DNA of 5,335 nt from Gammaproteobacteria bacterium (GTDB taxonomy: Bacteria > Pseudomonadota > Gammaproteobacteria > S144-34): NCBI GenBank assembly GCA_015494165.1, contig WGBS01000312.1:1-5335 (forward strand), in the 5' to 3' direction. This document shows, one piece after another, positions 1 through 4,859 of this stretch. The number at the start of each line of letters is the position of its first letter. Position 1 is the first letter of the stretch. Under the pieces are notes generated by a model. That model was not told the origin of the DNA, did not search any database, and saw only the letters and a list, made by a program, of their open reading frames with translations. The position numbers and the translations under genes were made by a program.

Positions 1-561
1 GACAGGCGAAGGGCGTTCGGGGCGGCGGCGCTGCGGTGGCGGCCGGCGGCGGCCGCGCTCGCCCGGGGCGCGGTGCCGGCGGCGCTGCGGCCGTGGCTGG
101 TCGAGCGGGGCTCGCTCACGGCGCGGCTCGCCGCGGCCTGCCCCGGGCGGTTGCGGGTGGCGGTGCTGGCCGAGGGCTGGGCGCTGCCCGCGCCGGAGGA
201 GGCGCGGCCGCTGGGGCTGCGGCGCGGCGCGCGGGCCTGGGTGCGGCACGTGCACCTGCTGTGCGGGCGCACGCCCTGGCTCTTCGCGCGCACGGTGGTG
301 CCGGCGGCGACGCTGCGCGGGGCGGGCGCCGGGCTGCGCCGCCTCGGCGAGCGCCCGCTGGGCGAGCTCCTGCACCGCAGCCCCGCCGTGGGCCGCAGCG
401 CGCTCGAGGTCGCGCCGCTGCCGGCGGGCCACCCGCTGCACCGCCTGGCCTGGCCGCGCGGGGGGGCGGCGGCCATCTGGGGCCGCCGCTCGGTCTACAC
501 TATGCGCGGACGAGCGCTGCTGGTGAGCGAGTTCTTCCTGCCGCCGCTTGCGGGGGGCTGA
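1..561 (+). CDS. ubiC: Chorismate lyase UbiC, 5' end cut by window start
   Basis: UbiC is a cytoplasmic enzyme that removes pyruvate from chorismate to give 4-hydroxybenzoate, the ring precursor of ubiquinone. The frame is open from base 1 to the TGA at 559-561. Family landmarks are visible: the N-terminal LRW (bases 31-39), the central WVRHVHLLC...PWLFARTVVP stretch (about 238-303), a PLGELL segment, WGRRS (478-492), and the C-terminal SEFFLP with the conserved glutamate at 529-531. These align by eye along the E. coli enzyme (165 residues). A GTG at 73 could serve as a start, but the LRW region upstream of it is conserved, and no ATG or GTG lies between base 1 and it in this frame. I therefore take the gene as missing only a few N-terminal codons outside the window. 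It lies 4 nt before ubiA and is surely co-transcribed with it. Its promoter is outside the window. Confidence 0.9.
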   Translation, partial: DRRRAFGAAALRWRPAAAALARGAVPAALRPWLVERGSLTARLAAACPGRLRVAVLAEGWALPAPEEARPLGLRRGARAWVRHVHLLCGRTPWLFARTVVPAATLRGAGAGLRRLGERPLGELLHRSPAVGRSALEVAPLPAGHPLHRLAWPRGGAAAIWGRRSVYTMRGRALLVSEFFLPPLAGG

Positions 562-565
562 GCGC

Positions 566-1468
566 ATGGCGCGGACGGGGGAGCGGGTGGCGCCCGCGGG
601 CGGGCCCGTGACGGGCATCGGCGCGCGGCTGCGCGAGTACGCGCGGCTGATGCGCGTCGACCGGCCCATCGGCTACTTCCTGCTGCTGTGGCCCACGCTG
701 TGGGCGCTGTGGATCGCGGGCGAGGGCCGCCCGGAGCCGCGCGTGGTCGCGATCTTCGTCGCGGGCGTGATCCTGATGCGCTCGGCCGGCTGCGTCATCA
801 ACGACTGGGCGGACCGCCACATCGATCCGCACGTGCGCCGCACGCGCGACCGGCCGCTCGCGGCCGGCCGCGTGCGCCCGGGCGAGGCGCTGGCGCTGTT
901 CGTGCTGCTGTGCCTCGCGGCCTTCGGCCTGGTGCTGCTCACCAACCCGCTCACCATCGCCCTGTCCTTCGTGGGCGCGGCGCTCGCGGCGAGCTATCCC
1001 TTCATGAAGCGCTTCCACCACCTGCCGCAGGTGCACCTGGGGGCGGCCTTCGGCTGGGCGGTGCCCATGGCCTTCGCGGCGCAGGCGGGCACGGTGCCGC
1101 CCGTGGCGTGGCTGCTGTTCGTGGCGAACCTGCTCTGGACCACCGCCTACGACACCATGTACGCCATGGCCGACCGCGAGGACGACCTGCGCCTGGGGGT
1201 GAAGTCGACGGCCATCCTCTTCGGCGACGCCGACCGGGTGATCGTCGGCATCCTGCAGGCGCTGTTCCTGCTGGCGACGGCGCTGCTCGGCCGCCGCCTC
1301 GGCCTAGGCGAGCCCTACTGGCTGGGGCTGGCGGTCGCGGCCGCGCTCGCCCTCTACCAGCAATACCTGATCCGCCGCCGCGAGCCGTCCGCCTGCTTCC
1401 GCGCCTTCCTCAACAACGGCTGGCTGGGGGCGGCGGTCTTCGCCGGGCTCGCGCTGGCCTATCTGTGA
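566..1468 (+). CDS. ubiA: 4-hydroxybenzoate polyprenyltransferase UbiA
   Basis: UbiA is an inner-membrane prenyltransferase that attaches the polyprenyl tail to 4-hydroxybenzoate, the step after UbiC. The two Mg/diphosphate-binding aspartate motifs of the family are intact: NDWADRHID at residues 79-87, followed by RTRDRPL, and YDTMYAMADREDD at 195-207. The PIGYFLLLWPTLWALW segment near residues 34-49 is also typical. Between and after the motifs lie many hydrophobic segments, as expected of a protein with about nine transmembrane helices. From ATG 566 the product has 300 residues (E. coli UbiA 290). A GTG at 608 would give 286 residues, and the sequence from there also aligns well with the E. 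coli N-terminus, so the start is not certain. An upstream in-frame TTG at 548 would overlap ubiC and is less likely. The 3' end overlaps the end of the convergent comF gene by 10 nt, leaving no room for a separate terminator. Confidence 0.96.
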   Translation: MARTGERVAPAGGPVTGIGARLREYARLMRVDRPIGYFLLLWPTLWALWIAGEGRPEPRVVAIFVAGVILMRSAGCVINDWADRHIDPHVRRTRDRPLAAGRVRPGEALALFVLLCLAAFGLVLLTNPLTIALSFVGAALAASYPFMKRFHHLPQVHLGAAFGWAVPMAFAAQAGTVPPVAWLLFVANLLWTTAYDTMYAMADREDDLRLGVKSTAILFGDADRVIVGILQALFLLATALLGRRLGLGEPYWLGLAVAAALALYQQYLIRRREPSACFRAFLNNGWLGAAVFAGLALAYL

Positions 1469-2199
1469 GCGCGGGCGGCGGGGGGCGCCGCGCGCAGGAG
1501 GCACCAGACGTCCACGCGCGTCACGCCCGCGCGGCGCAGCACGCGCGCCGCCTCGGCCGCCGTGCTCCCGGTGGTGAGGACGTCGTCGACCACCGCGACA
1601 TGGCGCCAGGGCGGCGGTCGGGCGACGGCGAAGGCGCCGCGCACGTTGCGCCGGCGGGCGCCGGCGCCGAGGCCGCTCTGTGCGGCCGTCGGGCGCAGGC
1701 GCCGCAGCGCCTCCGGCGCCACCGGCACGCCCAGGGCGCAGCCCGCGGCGCGGGCGAGCCGCGCCGCCTGGTCGAAGCCGCGCCCGCGCAGGCGCGCGCG
1801 GTGGAGCGGCACGGGCACCAGGGCCTCGGGCTGCGCGCGGCCGGCCATGCGGGCGGCTGCGCGGGCGAAGAGCGCCTCGAGCAGGGCGCCGCAGGCGGGG
1901 TCGCCGTGGAACTTCCAGCGCACGAGCGCGGCGTCTAGCGGCCAGCCATAGCGGTAGGGGGCCCACGCCGCCTCCCACGGCGGCGCGCGGCGCAGGCAGC
2001 GGCGGCAGGCGAGGCCCGGCTCGGCCACGGGGGCCGCGCAGCGCGGGCAGGCGGCGCGGTTGCGCGGGAGCTCGGCGAGGCAGCCGCGGCAGGCCGGGAG
2101 CGCCGCGCGCGGCCCGAGCCGCGCTCCGCACAGCGCGCAGTGGCGCGGGAGGAGCGTGTCGAGAGCAACGCGAAGGGCGGTCCTTGCCCAGCTGTTCAC
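1459..2199 (-). CDS. comF: ComF family phosphoribosyltransferase-like protein
   Basis: This is a ComF/GntX-type protein of 246 residues. The family is linked to DNA uptake in competent bacteria, but its biochemical role is unsettled. The N-terminus carries four CxxC pairs (C21/C24, C37/C40, C51/C54, C65/C68), which look like zinc-binding knuckles. Next come WKFHGD (95-100), VPVPLHRARLRGRGFDQA (128-145), a QSGLGAGARRRNVRGAF segment (174-190), and a phosphoribosyltransferase PRPP-binding motif VAVVDDVLTTGST (201-213). All are in family order. An open frame continues upstream to 2322, but I choose the GTG at 2199: a GGAGG lies 9 nt before it, the protein then begins just ahead of the first CxxC as in relatives, and the longer version adds only low-complexity sequence. 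It is divergent from the biotin operon, and its start codon lies inside the putative BirA operator. It is convergent with ubiA, with a 10-nt overlap. Confidence 0.92.
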   Translation of the reverse strand: MNSWARTALRVALDTLLPRHCALCGARLGPRAALPACRGCLAELPRNRAACPRCAAPVAEPGLACRRCLRRAPPWEAAWAPYRYGWPLDAALVRWKFHGDPACGALLEALFARAAARMAGRAQPEALVPVPLHRARLRGRGFDQAARLARAAGCALGVPVAPEALRRLRPTAAQSGLGAGARRRNVRGAFAVARPPPWRHVAVVDDVLTTGSTAAEAARVLRRAGVTRVDVWCLLRAAPPAARAHR

Positions 2200-2224
2200 C
2201 TGTCGGGCCCTCCGTGGTTGACAG
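2192..2224. promoter_or_regulatory. Candidate BirA (biotin repressor) operator
   Basis: Two 9-nt half-sites, CTGTTCACC (2192-2200) and GGTTGACAG (2216-2224), form an imperfect inverted repeat (7 of 9 pairs) separated by exactly 15 nt. The proteobacterial BirA operator, as I recall it, is TTGTAAACC-N14/15-GGTTTACAA. The left half matches 6 of 9 positions and the right half 7 of 9, with the outer TGT/ACA and inner ACC/GGT parts kept. The mismatches fall in the AT-rich core, as might be expected in such GC-rich DNA. The site is in the right place, in the divergent region just upstream of the biotin genes and over the -35 element of the best promoter, as in the E. coli bioA/bioBFCD control region. 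BirA bound to biotinyl-AMP would be expected to repress here. This is a prediction from pattern and position only. Confidence 0.62.
2209..2213 (-). promoter_or_regulatory. Shine-Dalgarno of comF, fixes the GTG start
   Basis: On the minus strand a perfect GGAGG (CCTCC on the plus strand) sits 9 nt upstream of the GTG at 2199. This supports 2199 over the longer open frame, which starts at 2322. The site lies in the spacer of the candidate BirA operator. Confidence 0.75.
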
Positions 2225-2245
2225 AGGCCGGCCGGCCCGTACCAT
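2218..2245 (+). promoter_or_regulatory. Candidate sigma-70 promoter of the bio operon
   Basis: A perfect -35 hexamer TTGACA (2218-2223) is followed after 16 nt by TACCAT (2240-2245), a 4 of 6 match to TATAAT. It stands out in sequence this rich in G and C. Transcription would begin near 2252, giving a leader of roughly 46 nt before the GTG at 2298 and ruling out the ATG at 2244 as the first start. The -35 hexamer lies inside the right half-site of the candidate BirA operator, so repressor binding would block polymerase. Confidence 0.6.
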
Positions 2246-2253
2246 GGCCGGCC
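2230..2253. repeat. GGCCGGCC inverted repeat around the -10 region
   Basis: Two copies of the self-complementary octamer GGCCGGCC (2230-2237 and 2246-2253) flank an 8-nt segment containing the candidate -10 element. The left copy is part of a longer GGCCGGCCGGCC run that starts at 2226. In a comF transcript starting further upstream this could form a hairpin in the leader; the bio transcript would lack one arm. It may be no more than a by-product of base composition. Confidence 0.35.
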
Positions 2254-2286
2254 ACCCCCGAAGTCTAGCCGCGCTGGCGCGGCCCG

Positions 2287-2293
2287 AGGAGGG
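2287..2293 (+). promoter_or_regulatory. Shine-Dalgarno of the first bio-operon gene
   Basis: AGGAGGG lies 4 nt before the GTG at 2298 (5 nt when measured from the GGAGG core). It selects that GTG over the in-frame ATG at 2244, which overlaps the predicted -10 element and has no comparable site. Confidence 0.7.
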
Positions 2294-2297
2294 CGAG

Positions 2298-2702
2298 GTG
2301 ACGGAGGAGGCCCCCACGACACGCGTGGTCACGGCCCGCTCGGCCAAGCGGGCCGCGGCGCTGTTCCACATCGGCAACGTGCTCGCCGTGGCCGTGCCCG
2401 TGCCGCTCGGCATCCTGTGGCTCGGCGCCTCGATGCTCCTCTACGCCCTCAACCGCCACCACCCGAACCCGGAGGTGGGCCACTCCATCCAGCGCGGGGC
2501 CTACGTCTTCTACGGCGTCGCGGGCTTCGTCACCGCCGCGGCGATCTTCATCCCGGGCGGGGGCGTCGCGTGGTGGCTCGCCGCCTGGGCCCTGGCGGCG
2601 GCGGTGATCGTGCCCTTCTCGGCCTGGGAGCTGTGGCGGCTCAGGCGCGCGCGCTGGTCCGACCAGATCCTGGGACCGGCGGAGCAGGAGGCCGGCGCGT
2701 GA
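2298..2702 (+). CDS. Small membrane protein of unknown function, first gene of bio operon
   Basis: I do not recognise a named family. The product is 134 residues from GTG 2298. It has a short charged N-terminus with basic residues (TARSAKR, 12-18), then hydrophobic segments at about 19-51 (one long or two short helices, with prolines at 34 and 36), 68-86 and 90-113, and a basic, soluble C-terminal tail (RLRRARW, 114-120). A polar loop rich in His, Asn and Pro (NRHHPNPEVGHS, 52-63) separates the first two hydrophobic blocks. Three or four membrane helices are likely, with no cleavable signal peptide visible. That it is a real gene is supported by its strong Shine-Dalgarno, its position just after the candidate promoter, its hydrophobic-polar patterning, and a 4-nt GTGA overlap with bioB (2699-2702). 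The context suggests a role linked to biotin or its precursors, but nothing in the sequence proves one; it could also be a general inner-membrane protein carried along in the operon. Confidence 0.8.
   Translation: MTEEAPTTRVVTARSAKRAAALFHIGNVLAVAVPVPLGILWLGASMLLYALNRHHPNPEVGHSIQRGAYVFYGVAGFVTAAAIFIPGGGVAWWLAAWALAAAVIVPFSAWELWRLRRARWSDQILGPAEQEAGA
2686..2691 (+). promoter_or_regulatory. Shine-Dalgarno of bioB, fixes the GTG start
   Basis: A perfect AGGAGG lies 7 nt before the GTG at 2699, inside the end of the preceding gene. It decides the bioB start, which overlaps the upstream stop codon (GTGA) and indicates translational coupling. Confidence 0.8.
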
Positions 2703-3679
2703 GCGCACCCGGCGAGGCGGGGCCGCGCCACGACTGGACCCGCGCCGAGGTCGAGGCGCTCTACGCGCTGCCCTTCAACGACCTGCTGCACCGCGCCCAC
2801 ACCGTGCACCGCGCCCACCACGACCCGAACGCGGTGCAGGTGAGCACGCTGCTCAGCATCAAGACCGGAGGCTGTCCCGAGGACTGCGCCTACTGCCCGC
2901 AGAGCGCCCGCCACCGCGGCACGCCCGTCGAGCCCGCGCCGCTGATGGAGGTCGAGGCGGTGGTGGCCGCGGCCGAGCGCGCGCGCGCCGCCGGCGCGAC
3001 GCGCTTCTGCATGGGCGCGGCCTGGCGCAGCCCGCGCGCGCGCGACCTCGAGCGCGTCTGCGAGATGGTGCGGCGCGTGAAGGCCCTCGGCCTCGAGACC
3101 TGCGTCACCCTCGGCATGCTCACGCGCGCGCAGGCCGAGCGGCTCGCGGAGGCCGGCCTCGACTACTACAACCACAACATCGACACCTCGCCGGACTTCT
3201 ACCCCGAGATCATCAGCACGCGCCGCTTCGAGGAGCGGCTCGAGACGCTCGAGCACGTGCGCGCCGCCGGCATCCGCGTCTGCTGCGGCGGGATCATTGG
3301 CATGGGCGAGAGCCGCGCCCAGCGCGCCGAGATGCTGCGCGTGCTGGCGAGCCTGCCCCGGCACCCGGAGAGCGTGCCCATCAACCAGCTCGTGCGCGTG
3401 CCGGGCACGCCGCTCGCCGACCTCCCGCCCCCGGATCCCTTCGAGCTGGTGCGCACGATCGCCGTCGCGCGCATCCTCATGCCGCGCTCGATGGTGCGGC
3501 TGTCGGCCGGGCGCACCGAGATGAGCGACGAGCTGCAGGCGCTGTGCTTCCACGCCGGGGCGAACTCGATCTTCTACGGCGAGCGCCTGCTCACCACGGG
3601 CAACCCCGACACCGGCCATGACCGGGCGCTGTTCCGGCGGCTCGGGCTGCGTCCCCTCGGCGCCGGCACGCACGCCTGA
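2699..3679 (+). CDS. bioB: Biotin synthase BioB (radical SAM)
   Basis: BioB inserts sulfur into dethiobiotin to form biotin, the last step of the pathway, using S-adenosylmethionine radical chemistry. The product is 326 residues from GTG 2699. The radical SAM cluster motif CPEDCAYC gives [4Fe-4S] ligands C59, C63 and C66. The [2Fe-2S] sulfur-donor cluster ligands also appear intact by alignment with E. coli C97, C128, C188 and R260: C104 (RFCMGAAWR), C135 (ETCVTLGM), C195 (RVCCGGI) and R267 (in RLSAGR). YYNHNIDTS and GANSIFYGERLLTT are also typical. The C-terminus stops shortly after RRLGLRP, without the extra tail of about 25 residues found in E. coli BioB; that tail is variable. The start overlaps the upstream membrane-protein gene by 4 nt. 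The 3' end is overlapped by the reading frame of bioF. All catalytic residues are present, so the enzyme should be active. Confidence 0.98.
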   Translation: MSAPGEAGPRHDWTRAEVEALYALPFNDLLHRAHTVHRAHHDPNAVQVSTLLSIKTGGCPEDCAYCPQSARHRGTPVEPAPLMEVEAVVAAAERARAAGATRFCMGAAWRSPRARDLERVCEMVRRVKALGLETCVTLGMLTRAQAERLAEAGLDYYNHNIDTSPDFYPEIISTRRFEERLETLEHVRAAGIRVCCGGIIGMGESRAQRAEMLRVLASLPRHPESVPINQLVRVPGTPLADLPPPDPFELVRTIAVARILMPRSMVRLSAGRTEMSDELQALCFHAGANSIFYGERLLTTGNPDTGHDRALFRRLGLRPLGAGTHA

Positions 3680-4859
3680 GGCGCGGCGGGCGCGCCTCGC
3701 CGCGCGGCTGGCCGAGCGCGCGCGCGCCGGCCTCGCCCGCCGGCTGCGCGTGGCCGAGGGCCCCGCGGGGCCCGAGCGCGTGGTGGACGGGCGGCGGCTC
3801 GTCTCCTTCGCCAGCAACGACTACCTGGGGCTCGCGGCGGACCCGCGCGTGGCCGGCGCCCTTGCCCGGGCCGCGGGGCGCTGGGGCGCTGGCGCGGGCG
3901 CCGCGCACCTCCTCGGCGGCCACACCGCCGCCCATGCGGCGCTCGAGGAGGCGCTCGCGGAGTGGACGGGGCGCGAGCGCGCGCTGCTCTTCTCCACCGG
4001 CTATATGGCGAACCTCGCCGTGGTGTGCGTGCTCGCAGGCCGCGGCGAGACCGTGCACGCGGACCGCCTGGACCACGCCTCGCTCCTCGACGCCGCGCGC
4101 CTGAGCGGCGCGCGGCTGCGCCGCTACCCGCACGGCGACGCCGCCGCGCTCGCGCGGCGGCTGGCGGCGGACCCGAGCGCGGCGGTGGTGGCCACCGACG
4201 GCGTCTTCAGCATGGACGGCGACCTGGCGCCGCTGCCGGCGCTCGCCGCCGCCTGCGCGCGCGCCGGCGCCTGGCTGGTGGTCGACGACGCCCACGGCCT
4301 CGGTGTGGTCGGCCCCGACGGGCGCGGCACCGCCGCCCACTTCGGGCTGGGCGCCGGCGAGGTGCCGGTGCTGGTCGGCACCCTGGGCAAGGCCCTCGGC
4401 ACCTTCGGCGCCTTCGCGGCCGGCGACGCGGACGTGGTCGAGGCGCTGATCCAGTGGGGGCGCAGCTACGTCTACACCACGGCGCCGCCGCCGGCGCTCG
4501 CCGAGGCCACGCGCGAGGCGCTGCGCATCGCCCGCGCCGAGCCGTGGCGGCGCGAGCGCGCGCTGGCGCTTGCGCGGCGCTTCCGCGAGGGCGCGCAGGC
4601 GCTGGGGCTCCCGCTGCTTCCCTCGCCGACCCCCATCCAGCCGGTGCTCGCGGGCGGGGCCGCGCGCGCGCTGGCCCTGAGCGCCGCCTTGGAGGCGGCC
4701 GGCTTCCACGTGCCGGCGGTGCGGCCGCCGACGGTGCCCGAGGGCTCCGCGCGGCTGCGCGTGAGCCTGAGCGCCGCGCACACCGAGGCCCAGGTGGACG
4801 CCCTGCTCGAGGCGCTCGCGCGCGCCTGGCGCGCGACGGAGGGCGCCGATGGGGCGTGA
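3618..4859 (+). CDS. bioF: 8-amino-7-oxononanoate synthase BioF
   Basis: BioF is a cytoplasmic PLP enzyme that condenses pimeloyl-ACP (or -CoA) with L-alanine to give 8-amino-7-oxononanoate (KAPA). The fold-type I landmarks are in order: SNDYLGL (66-72), GH at 101-102, ALLFSTGYMANLAVV (about 122-136), the cofactor-stacking histidine H153 in DRLDHASLLDAA, FSMDGDLAPL, VVDDAHGLGVVG with D224 and H226, and the Schiff-base lysine K258 in GTLGKALGTFGAF. RLRVSLSAAHTEAQVDALLEAL closes the protein. ATG 3618 is the only ordinary start before the conserved region. It gives 413 residues, about 20 more at the N-terminus than E. coli BioF, and overlaps bioB by 62 nt without a clear Shine-Dalgarno. A start near 3678-3710 (for example CTG 3708) would fit the family length better, so the true start is uncertain. 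The gene ends inside the start of bioH. Confidence 0.95.
   Translation: MTGRCSGGSGCVPSAPARTPEARRARLAARLAERARAGLARRLRVAEGPAGPERVVDGRRLVSFASNDYLGLAADPRVAGALARAAGRWGAGAGAAHLLGGHTAAHAALEEALAEWTGRERALLFSTGYMANLAVVCVLAGRGETVHADRLDHASLLDAARLSGARLRRYPHGDAAALARRLAADPSAAVVATDGVFSMDGDLAPLPALAAACARAGAWLVVDDAHGLGVVGPDGRGTAAHFGLGAGEVPVLVGTLGKALGTFGAFAAGDADVVEALIQWGRSYVYTTAPPPALAEATREALRIARAEPWRRERALALARRFREGAQALGLPLLPSPTPIQPVLAGGAARALALSAALEAAGFHVPAVRPPTVPEGSARLRVSLSAAHTEAQVDALLEALARAWRATEGADGA
4838..4842 (+). promoter_or_regulatory. Shine-Dalgarno of bioH
   Basis: GGAGG lies 6 nt before the ATG at 4849, inside the last codons of bioF. It supports an 11-nt overlap between bioF and bioH and coupled translation. 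Confidence 0.75.

Noticed and set aside
36..611. Plus-strand frame overlapping ubiC and reaching into ubiA
   Set aside because: Ala/Gly/Arg-rich with no recognisable motif, and it lies over the UbiC frame, which does have family motifs.
1469..1495. GC-rich run after ubiA as a possible terminator
   Set aside because: No clear stem-loop followed by a T-run on either strand; this stretch is the 3' coding end of comF.
688..1938. Plus-strand frame of 416 codons across ubiA and comF
   Set aside because: It is out of frame with UbiA, antisense to ComF, and of low complexity throughout.
2244..2297. ATG 2244 as start of the small membrane protein
   Set aside because: It overlaps the predicted -10 element and lies upstream of the predicted transcription start, and GTG 2298 has a strong AGGAGGG just before it.
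2200..2322. Longer comF start at 2322
   Set aside because: The extra 41 residues look non-coding, would overlap the bio promoter and the first bio gene's start, and the GTG at 2199 has a much better ribosome binding site.
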